Assembly: GCA_003344405.1 (NCBI GenBank)
Contig: NOWV01000333.1
Span: forward strand, 1 to 46,504
DNA length: 46,504 nucleotides
Direction: 5' to 3'
DNA from: Trichoplax sp. H2
Lineage: Eukaryota > Placozoa > Uniplacotomia > Trichoplacea
The notes under the pieces were generated by a model. The model was not told where the DNA came from. It did not search any database and worked only from the letters and a program-made list of their open reading frames with translations. The position numbers and the translations under genes were made by a program. Positions 32,370 through 44,300 of the stretch are shown in pieces (position 1 is the stretch's first letter; each line of letters opens with the position of its first letter).

Positions 32370-35300
32370 CTATGATGACTTAAAAATTTTATTAAAGCCC
32401 TTCTTTTTCTTTTTCTTTTTCTCTGAAGTACTACTATCAGTAGCGAATGACTTTACACTTTCATTATCATCTTCTAATACACTATTAACGCGTCTATTTT
32501 TTAATGATTTCCCATTATCATTTGTAGCATTGTGCGTATCATTGCCCTGTCCAGGCTGTCTATGTTTGCTAGAAATTAAAAATGATTCCTGTGATCCTGA
32601 ATGTGGTAAATGACTGGTACGATTATGATGGTCTAATTTTTCATCATGGATTACCGAGTTTGGCCGATTTACTGTATTCGATGAATGGCCCCTAGATGTT
32701 AGTGGTAGAGACGCCGCCAATAAATCTTTACTTTTTTCGTTTTTATATATTTCATTATCGCGCTCTAATTTAGTCTCTGTTTTAGCTTTTACTAAATCTG
32801 TCAATTCATTTTGTGAAGCACCACTTGAACCGGAGCTAAATGAGCCAGAATTTACATATTGTAACTTTGCAACATAGTCATCAGTATATTTGCTGCTATA
32901 GCTATCTTTACTTTGCGATAAGCGGTTAAAATCATTAAAGCGATCTTTAACTAGTACGGTTGAATCATCACGGATGCGAAATCCACAAATTAACTCAATT
33001 TCATCCCATCGCTTCGATTTTTCTTCAACAGAAATTTTGTAGTCATTCAAGGCTTTCCTAAAGATTTTTATAATTAAGATACATTATTGATAAGATAATC
33101 TGCCATTAAACAGGCACTATTATCGTTCATGAGAACGATACAAATACTATACATGAGAACATTATGGTAATATTGTTCTCTCCTTCTCAATACAATGTAT
33201 CGTTCTCATCTCATTATCGTTCTTACAGGCGATATTCTTAATTATGAGGACGATACTAAATTAATTAATTGTTAAGTATAATGGTATTCTTTAAGATAAG
33301 CTCATAATCTACACATTTATAAATACTTATAGAAGGATACTCTAGAAATTATAACGCACGGCTTATACCTACACATACGTATAATCTACGTATCCTATTG
33401 TTATTATTATTGCTAAATATACCTGGCAGATAATATTTTACGTTCAATGTCGTTCATTTGATTGCCATGAACAGCACGCACTGTTCCAAGTAGTGCCATT
33501 CGTTTTTTATACATTTTTTGTATTTTCTCGGACTAATCGTTGAATCGTTGAAAATTAATTAGTAGCATTACTAAAATGGCAAATACACTAGTACTAGTTA
33601 CGCTATGCTCTTATGGCAGCCTTGACTGATTTTAAAATTGTATATCATAGGTGTAGTACTGTAAAAATGACATCGGTAGGGATAACTTTACTATATCTCT
33701 ACAAATGAAATAACTAGAACAGACACTTACTTCTTCTACAGTTAGCTGGAGTTGTTGGTTAGTCGATGCTTCCAACCCGTCATAATAACGCTCTTCAATA
33801 TCATAACTTTTTCGCAGCAATTCTTTAAGTCTAGCAGGAGCATTCCATGATTTCCATTCCAGTTCTTTCTCTACATTTTCCAATGCTTCACGAACCTATT
33901 AAACAACATCAATACTTAAAATGTTAATAACATAAGTAGCTATGAGAAATTTAACAGAAAACTTTATTCATAATCTTGATCAATAAAATTAATTATGATT
34001 TACAGTTAGTATAAATGGCTAATCATACCTGTTCCAGTTCTTTTTCAGCAAGCATAAGTTTAACCTTATGTTCTTCAGAATGTTCTCGTTCTTCTTTCAA
34101 CCGTGTTGCTTCCGCCTAAAATGAAACATCTTAGTATTATTATGCAGCCTATTGTAGGAATAGGATAGGATAATATAAATTTTTATATACATAAAAGTTG
34201 TTTTATATGAATAGAGTATAATAAAATGGTACTTAATATCGAAACTTCTTTCCCATATTATTGTAATCTTATGTAAATATGCTAATACATTTTACCAAGT
34301 TTTTTTCAATATTTTGAAAAGGAAACAGTTTCATCGTTAACTATCTTACGTAACTAACAGTTACAAGATGTACACACTAAACTCTGCTTTAAGGTAAATT
34401 GGCTAGGATAAATTACCTTTGCGTTATCTACTTCGGTTTTTAAGCGATTTTCCATATTTCTTTTCTCAGCTAGAATATGTTGCTGCTGTTCATTAGCTTG
34501 ATTAAGCCTATAGAACAAATTATCAGTACAGCAAGATAACTACTTAGGTATTTGAAATTTATATCATCAAGAAACCAACTAATTTATTAATATAAAAAAA
34601 GTGATTTTGTGATAATAGTTTACTTGTTTAAAGTATCACGATGTCGCGTTTCAGCATCTTGTAAAGATTCTACATCCATTAACATCTTTTGCATGCGCTC
34701 TCTTTGTTTCCTAACTTTTCTTTGTTGTACATTAGAATAAATTACTGCAATGATAACTGCCAAGAGAGATATGGTAACAATACCATCTTTAATTAGGTTA
34801 GATCCTAATGGTAAAGAAGACATAATACCCATATACGATTAATTATTATTTAATAGAGCGGTTTACATAACTCACTGTTAAAGAAAAGTTTATATTTGTG
34901 CAATAACTATTGTCATAATTGAATTTAAAATTACCTGATGGTGGTCCGAATAAAACGACATCCATAGCACGAAGGGTAATTTTTTGACGATGATGTAAAT
35001 CTTTTATTCCCAATATCGACGTAATTATACTATGATGATTTGTAGCTAGCCTATAGGAAAGTTCCAAATGATGAAGAGGTGTTTTCAGATCGACAAATAT
35101 CTACTATTTAATTTTTAGAGTCTAGCAATGTACAAGTACTATACGCGTTTATTCCCATTTTTATCTACATATATACGATATCAATAACTCACGCTGGTAA
35201 ATGGCTACCATTAATTCGTTTTTCTTCAAAAATATTGGAATATTCCGGTAGACCAATTGACCATTCAAGCCAAAAGATAACATCATCGCTTGACCAGTTT

Positions 35301-38300
35301 CGTGCTGAAAAGAATAAAATCAGTCTTATTGAATACCATAGTAGCTACCACAGTGTTATTTTTACTAGTTTATTAAGTAAAAGCTGCGAAATAAGCCAGT
35401 ATCTAATATTCATACGCAAGCAATATCTCATAAAAATAATAATAAATATAATATAAGCAAAACTAGAATAGCAAATGGAAATAGCCATATCTCATAACAA
35501 TAAGAATAAGTATAATATGAGCAAAACTAGAATAGCGAATGGAAATATGTCGTTATGCTAACCAATAGAGTAAAACTACTACAGTATTGCCTTTCCAAGT
35601 TAATTAAGTAAGAACTGCAAAAGAAACCAATATTCAATGTTCATATACCAGTAAGATCCGATATAAAATAGATATAATATGGACTGAACTGGAATAGCCA
35701 ATGGAAATAGGTCGTTATACTACCCAATAAAGTAAAACCACAATAGTACTGCTTTACAAGTGGATTAATTAAGTAAGAAGTGCGAAATAAACTAAATCCC
35801 ATGTTATACAAGTAATATCCAATATAAAAATAGATATAATCTAAAGTGAAGTAGAGTAAAGAATTGAGATACTTTATTATGCTATCCAATAGCGTAAAGC
35901 TATGTAGCATAAAAAGTTACTTAATTGTTAATATTTTTAGTTCCTTGACATCAATAGATAAGACAGCATTGTAATAGTAGTATAAAAGCATGGTCTACCA
36001 TTGACTACATAAGGCGGTATTGCATTTTTAAATTGAATTTAATAACTCAAAGCTATGTTAATGATAACGGGAATTACCAGCAAAAAACGAGATCTTCCCA
36101 TACTAAGATAAATTACTAGTTAAGTTGATGTACTTTCATTTCACTTGATGGGAAATAATTGTCCTCTATCTCTATTTATGTCTACCCAATATTTGAATCA
36201 TCTCTTGCGTAAATGCTTTAAAACTGATTTTTTTTTTTATCTCCAACTTAATAAAAGTAACAATTTACATATGTATAACACTGTACTTGTTAAGAGTAGA
36301 AATTGAGGGATGATTAATTATTTAATTTAATTATTCTAATTATTATTCCAAAATTTCGATTCCTTCCTACTAGACTATATAAACTAACACTTTTCCCTAC
36401 CATTCCTACGATAGTATACCAAAAGCAGAATCATGATTTTATCTTTTAGAATTGATTCAATTTGCATGGAAGAGCGTGGACACAATACTTTCGTCAATCT
36501 CGTCTGCAAAAATCATTTTGTCTTTCTACAGTGGATTCATTCGGTTCATTATTATCTCATTTTAGTAGTCGATCATTTTACAGTGCAACATGCCTGTATG
36601 TGTCATCTAGAGTAGCACAAGAAATTTATCTGCAGTATAGCATAGGTATATTTAATGTGCCATCCTTTCCTAGTACTTAATTCAGTCACTAACTGATTCT
36701 TAACCTGTCATGGATAAAAGTTAACGTTATCCAAAATGCGATAATGCATTCCCTAGCGCTCGTTTTCTTATCCATGGAAAAGACAGCGAGCGAGATTGCC
36801 AACAATTACGAATACTTTTTATACGCTTGATATTGGCAACATGATCACTAGAAGAGATTAACGATAGACAGATGGAGCACTATTTGGAATAGTTTATACA
36901 ATTTAGATATGGCTGACTGAGACTGCTGGAATTACGGTAGCAAAATTCTATTTCCATAGACAATGACCCATCGATGCTACTATCTTAACAGTATCTAGAT
37001 TATGTCTAAGCAAATGATCCATTTTAGAAGAAAATGATACAACGTTTAGTCTAATGTTGTCCAAAAAATGTCTATTTATCCTTTAATTTCCAGAGGCAAG
37101 GGTCAGTTACGTCTATGTAACTGCTATTTTCACAATTAATTATGCAATATTAAGTCTAATTTAATGTCTATTTGTCATTCGGTTAACCCCACTGTAACCG
37201 CTAAATCATCTTTTCATCATCCATTAAAGTTTCACTATATCCAGATTACATCTAAGTAAGTGATCCTTTTTAGAATCAATCATACAACATTAAGTCTAAT
37301 GAAGTTTAGTGTGCATTAATCATTTTATTTCCGAAGGCAATGACCCATTGTACCCACTAAGTCATGATTCTATCATCCACTGCAATTTCAAAAGTATGCA
37401 AATTATGTCAGAAGAACTGAGACTTTTAATAATAAATCATGATATAACTTTGAGTCTAATGTCTTTTATCACTTTTATTGGTAAAGGCAATAACCCATTG
37501 AGAGTATATACCCACTAAGTCATGATTCTATCATCCACTGCAATTTTAAAAGTATGCAGATTATGTCAAAGTAACTGAGATTTTCTATAAGAAATCATGT
37601 AACATGGAGTCTAATGTCTTTTGTCATTCTATTAGCAAAGGCAATAACCTATTAAGAGTATGTAGCCACTAAATCTTATTTTCATCATCTATCCAAGTTT
37701 GAAAAGTATCCAAAATATGCCTATGGAACTGATACTTTCCCAATTAAATTATGCACAACGTTGTTCAATGCCTATTTGTTATGTTGATCCATGATTGACG
37801 TGGTTTGATATATGTATTATTTATTTTTCGACTTGTTTCTTTTTACTCTTTTATATTGGAATTGTTATTTTCACTTGGTAAAATAATAATAAATGATGTC
37901 AGCGATCGTCGAACTGTTCTATTCCCTCCCTATCGTGAAAATCATGACTATGTTGACTTTTGTTGCATGAAATTTGCCCCTTATGATGTTGAGAGATAGA
38001 ACTATCTTTTGACTAATCGATGCTTTGTAAGCATAGCGTACACAAGTTCAAATCCGATTCCATTACAATTCCCATGTTGATAGACAGAATAACATCCATG
38101 ATTGTTGTTTCAATGACATAGAATCGATACGATCAATCTTGTGATGGATAAACGATATAAAAAGTTACGCTTATAGCTTATCATGTTGTATGATTATGGC
38201 CCCAATGTCATTGGACTCCATTATAACAGTATTATAGAAGACAATCTTCATTAACGCAAAGTAATCATGTCATGAAAGCATGAAAGAAAAATAACCATTG

Positions 38301-41300
38301 CAAAACTAGGAGTAAAATAATCCAAAGTGATCGATTGCTACTATCCTTGTATAGTCCTACTATTGATTTCTATTGTCGATGGATACTTTGCAATGTAATA
38401 GAATCAATTCGTCTAGTTTATAGCATTTTTAAAATGAATTCCAACTCAGTTCATGGAGGTATCCAATCGATCGCTTAGTCTACAGAAAGTACGGCTATAC
38501 CCCTTCCCCTTCCATCATGGACTTGTCCTTCTCTACTGGTAGCAAAGGTAAAGTTGTCATCATTTTATTTATAGCGGCCGACTTATTTTTTCCATCATGG
38601 ATTTGTCCTTCTCTACTGGTAGCAAAAGTAAAGTTGTTATCATTCTATTCATAACGACTGATTAAAGTCTTCCATCTTATGGACTTGTCGACTATTTTCT
38701 CTACTGGTAGCGAAAGTAAAGTTATTGTCATTCTTTTCATAGCGACCGATTCATTTCTTCCAACATGGACTTGTCCACTATTTCCTCTACTGGTAGCGAA
38801 AGTAAAGCTAGTGTCTTTCTACTCGTAACAATCGATTTATTTCCGCCAACATGGATGGATTTAGTTTACTGAATGATTAGCATTCCCCTTTGATGATAGA
38901 CTTGTACAATATTGTTCTCTACTCGTAGCCAAAATAAAGTTATTGTCCATTCTATTAGTAGCAATCAGCTTACTTCCGTGAACATCGATGAATTCAATCA
39001 AGTGGAGAATGCACATTCCCTTTTTATCATGGACGTGTCCAATAGTCGTTTTCTCTACCAGTAGCGAAAGCAAAATGTTTACTCTACTCATAGCAATCCA
39101 TTTCTTTCCGCAATCATGGATGAATTCGTTTTATTCAATATTCTCTCTAACGCTAGCGCAAGTCAAGTTATAATCAAATTATTCTTAACAATCCATTTAT
39201 TTCCGTAAGAGAGCGCCATTAAATTGTTTTTTTCCCTTTCGTCCCCAGTAAATTATTTCAATGCCCTACGTACACGTTTGTCTCCATGACGGTGTCGATG
39301 ATTTGAAGGAAATAGAATCCATGTGTTGTAAAACGACAGGTGATGGAAATTAATTTAAAACCATCTACAGATGGTATCGGAGAAAGGGAGGTAAAACAAA
39401 GAAATTCTGCATTGATTAATTTAATATGAAAGCGTAATATTGTAATCCAATGGTGGAGAATTGTCCCATGGAATACAGTCTTGGGATGTTGACAAGGTGA
39501 TTTTCTTTCTTAATGAGGAAATGATAAAGATCTCAGCTTGGGTCAATACCTTGTATTTGATTAATTATTGAACATAGGGCAGGTATACTTGATTAAAATG
39601 GGAGATGATATTCTGCACCTGAATTTCGGTTGCCTGGAAAGAGTGTAATTTATAGACTCCAATATTGACTCTTTCTTGAAAGATCAATTCTTTTTAGAAA
39701 CGAGTACAATAAAATATTGACATTGGACGATATGACAAGTTTGCCTGTTTTTCCCCTCTCCATAGTCGTCACAACTACTTGATCTCTTCATGGAGTTACT
39801 AATATCTAGAATTCATAGTAATCGAGTTCATGATTTGAAGATTTTACGCTATGGTCAATACAAATCACGAATGTAAATTAGATACGCGTAGTTTCTCTTA
39901 ATGACAGCGGATCATATTGTATCTGGTTAAGTTAGATATGATTTATTAAATGTCCATAGTTTCCTGAAGACCTTCACCATCATGATGTTGTACAATGATG
40001 ACTAATTCCATTGCACATTCATAGCCATGACATCTGGAATGTTTTCCACTAAGTAGGTTATCGAACCTTTTAATGGTCAATATTCTTACATACTTAAGAA
40101 TCAGAAGCATTCAACATAGGTCTAATTATTCATCGAAAGGCTAATCGTTTGTCATTGAATCCTATCTTCAAGCATAACATGATGATGATGATACAATGTC
40201 ATCCAATATCGTATGGACTTGCTATGCAAAAGGAGGCTAACCAAGTAGGATCCTTCAAAAGTAAACGTGTTGTAGAGATCATAAAGTCTTTGATCATTTT
40301 AAACCCACCCAATTCAAGTTGCAATGCAATCAATATCGTCAGTAAGGATAGAACTAGGGTGGAAAAATAGGAAAGTAGTAGAGCCTCTTTCAAGCAGGGA
40401 CTACGAAAGAGTAGTCCATGTTTCAAGGATCAAACGCCATCGCTAAGGGTTCTAAAATAACTTTGCAACTAGGGAGGAAAATATCAAAGTCGATGAACCT
40501 CTTTCAAGCAGGGACTACGAAAGCGTAATCCTTGTTTCAAGGATCAAACGCCATAGCTAAGGATTCTAAAATAACTTTGCAACTAGGGAGGAAAATATCA
40601 AAGTCGATGAACCTCTTTCAAGCAGGGACTACGAAAGAGTAATCCGTGTTTCAAGGATCAAACGCCATAGCTAAGGATTCTAAAATAACTTTGCAACTAG
40701 GGAGGAAAATATCAAAGTCGATGAACCTCTTTCAAGCAGGGACTACGAAAGCGTAATCCTTGTTTCAAGGATCAAACGCCATAGCTAAGGATTCTAAAAT
40801 AAGTTTGCAACTAGAGAGGAAAATATCAAAGTAGTTGAACCTTTTTCAAGCATCGAACGCCATCGCTTAGGACTAGCGAAATGGAGCGCTTTATTCAAAA
40901 GCAATTGCAATTAAAGTCATTACGAATATTAAGTTTAGTGAAGGAATCGTCGACATTTTTGTAGGACATTATTTTGCACTTGATACTGTAGCCAGGGAAG
41001 GAAGGCATCTATCTTTTCTAGCCATGTACAAGTATGTGCGTGTCGAGTTGTTATTTTGATAAAATAATTATCATCATTCATTAATTGACTGTAAGTCGTT
41101 GATGAATACTGCAGTGTCACAGTCTGTCCATAATCCTGATCAAATTAGGGTTTAGGGTACCCTTTTCATTATTGAATTTTTGGTCATTAGAATAGTTAGC
41201 CTCATTCTTTCCTTGACAACTTGATAGTCAAGTTGATGATGTCCAATAAAATTGGACATCATCGATAGAATAGAATGGATGAGTAAAGATGGCGATTATC

Positions 41301-44300
41301 TCTTGCATATTTATCGCTTTAAGGATAAACAATTCTCACATCATCATCTGTAATCTCCATAAGATAGCAAAAGCAATGTTGGACAAGGTGATGATTATTG
41401 TAAACATAAGAAGAAGAGAAAATGAAGACGAATAAGAGAAGATTGAGTTTTATATTACCCACTACAAATGTGTTGGTGCAATGTAAACTGGAGATACTCT
41501 TCATATTCATTCTCCCCTTATGTAAAAACACCATGAGTTGGTTTTCTGTTTTTCAGGCCAGTAAACTCCATCTAGTTTACAATTAAGTAGAACAAGATAT
41601 CCATCAAGCTTGCTATGGCATTTTTGTTGAATTGATATAGTACTGTACGTTCAGAATGATCTCTTCCATTTCCAATCAGGTGCAATATTATCATCATTTT
41701 CCGATTCGAGATACAATTATCTCTTTTGATCTATCTACTACCTCCAATCGGAAATTCAACATCATCTTGTGTATCTGTTAACGGGAGATGAAAACTTTCT
41801 CATCTCTGGCATCTCCAATCGGAGATTCAATATTATCTCTCTACTAATGGAAGATTAAAAAATCACCTCTTCTCTCTCTCCAATCGGACATGAAAGTAGT
41901 ATAGTTAACCTGGCAATTTGTCGTCCATTTATGAATGGACAAATTTGAAGAGGTTAATCCGCTGTTGTAAATTAGCTTGAAGACACATAGACGTACTGTA
42001 GGTCGACAGAGACAATTTGATCTCCATCATCCCCCCTGCTACTGTTTTAACTGTGGATAATGTAGAGAGTTGGAAGACAAAGTACTTTTGTTATCGTCCT
42101 GTTTGTCATAAGGTGATTTAACACAAATGAAATTCTTGAGCACAGTTGGTTATTGACATGTTCAATTTCCTGTTTAACTTTGTCCTTCAAACCGACTCTT
42201 TCTTCCAGCATTGCAAAAGGATGCGAGTAAAAAAGATAAAACAAAATACAATATTGTAATTCAAGTCAATGAAAATAAAAATAAAAACCATTGCATTGTA
42301 TCAATAAGGTCTAATGTGAAAAGCTATCGGGTTCATGTTCTTTTTTTCCTTTTTTTTTAATATACAGTATAAATATATATATACTATACATTGCTATTAA
42401 CGTTATAACCTTGTCCACACATTGGGAATTTTTTAAGCGAAAAGGTTTATGTCTGCCACTTTGTAAAATATCGATCAAGAGCAAAAATAATCAACAGGAA
42501 ATAAATGCCATGGAACAAAACTAATGAGAGATTTTATTGACACTGGAAGGGTAGTCAAGAGGAAAAGAAAGCAGTTGGGTGCATGTTATGATATTGCATG
42601 ATGATCAATTGGATTGAACATTAAAAGTAATCAATAGCCTAAGTTGGCATCTCTGTTTTTTTGCAATACAAGGGCAATTCAATTCCATTTATAACATGTG
42701 GATGCTATGGATTAGTCCAATGATGATGTCGGGGGTATACTGTAGAAAATTAGGGTTAATCTGGACAGCCATTGAAAAGATGAGAGAAAAGCCGCAAAAT
42801 GGGCTGGTGTTGAGATACAACATGATTATCGTCAAGGATATCCCGTACTTGATGGACATCATCAACTCGTTCGGGGTACATTATCAAAGCAATTCAGTAT
42901 TCGTGATAACTATTTAGAATTGTTATCAATAGCATCTTTGACAACATTTCATCATGACTTGGAAAGGTTTGATCAAGAGAAATGTTTTTTTTTTTCCCCC
43001 TCTTCGGAGGGTAATGGAAGGTTGCAAGGGAATCCATCTAATATTTTGGAAATTTCACCATCAGCAACAAATCACAGTAATCCCATTATGAACTCATCCA
43101 TCCAATGGAAACTGTATCGAAACTAGGCCATCATTTGCCCCACTCTTCAAGAGAAAGGATAATTGTTATCATTCTACCGATGCTTTACAACAAACACTCT
43201 TGGCAGGCAAAATAAGAATTGAAATGGTATGGTCCAAGTTTATTCATGCATCAACATGGCCTAGCCGCCTAGTGCAGGAATTCAATCACAGACACTACAC
43301 TAACTACTATCCAAGTTGCCACTTTGTAATCGTTGTTGTTGTCGTTACTATTGTCCAATAAATATACAGTAATATCCATAGGTGCCGAAATGATTATGAA
43401 CAAGGACTAGCATCAATTGCTTTCAAATAATGTTCAATTGTAATCATGGACATTCTACGCTTCTACTTGCGGTATGGAGCAAAAATAAAGAAAAAAGAAA
43501 ATCAAAAAAGTTCAAGTTAAGATTGAACTCGTAGTAACGATAAAAGTCGTTTTGACGAGCTTTGTAAAATCAAAATGATCAAACGGATTAGCCTGAACAA
43601 TCTCATAATCAATCTTATTGCTATTAGCAATAGGCAGTTCAAGTGGAAGGATGGATGCTTGCTTGATAAATTAGGTGAGGGGGGATAGGGGAAAGAACTA
43701 CGATAAACGTATTGGATATTGTTTTGAATGAAACGACAATCATCACTTACTGTAGACTCGTCTTGTTCAAGCTGTATTCTAGTTAATCGTAGATCATTTG
43801 ATGATGAATGTACGATCAAGAATAATGGATAGAAACGATGCTAGCAATGATTTTCAAGAATGAATCAATCACTAGCAGTAGAAATGATACCCTCTATCGT
43901 ATTAACAAGATCAATAATCGCCAAACGATCACTGGAAAATAGGATAGTATCCACTGGTTGGATTAAACAACTAGTCATAATCATATTCCAAAGGATGGAT
44001 AGGATCGACATGAAAGCTTGCATGACAATTAATGCATTGTAAATTGTTGTACCGTCGTTCATTAAATCTTACCTTCATTTTTAGTCCAAGAATTCCATAA
44101 ATCTTCAACCGAGATAAATTTATCATTGGCATGCAATGTTTCTTCTCGATCATGGTCATTTTGCAAGTGTAATTCTTGGCGTAGAAACTATTGGATGATA
44201 TAGATGACCAAGAGGAAAATTAACAAGAGTAGAAATTGTGCCCAATACACATACTGGATAATGATGATGATTATCGGTCAAGTGATGATAACCATGATGT

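Larger units (their letters stand above)
35305..44072 (-). other. Giant intron 3 of STIM (8,768 bp)
   Basis: The donor GAAG|GTAAGA at 44073/44072 and acceptor TTTTCAG at 35305 join as G+CA, restoring an Ala between KNE and RNWSS, in line with the EF-SAM linker of the family. The other nine introns are 116-576 bp. Most of the length is tandem repeats listed separately. I found no nested gene, and open frames inside have no domain or splice support. Confidence 0.9.

Noticed and set aside
32332-32613. Plus-strand open frame overlapping the STIM last exon
   Set aside because: It is the antisense shadow of the serine- and lysine-rich STIM tail.
37985-38065. Possible tRNA (GTTCAAATCCG T-arm-like motif near 38048)
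   Set aside because: No pairing acceptor stem, D arm or anticodon stem could be formed around the motif.
42696-43126. Two consecutive plus-strand open frames as a gene
   Set aside because: No homology, no splice signals tying them together, poly-T and repeat-like composition.
43517-43819. A further STIM exon or nested gene on the minus strand in intron 3
   Set aside because: It has a GTAAGT-like sequence after a short open stretch, but the EF-hand exon (44073-44187) already joins the SAM exon (35193-35304) in phase with a full family alignment and no residues missing.
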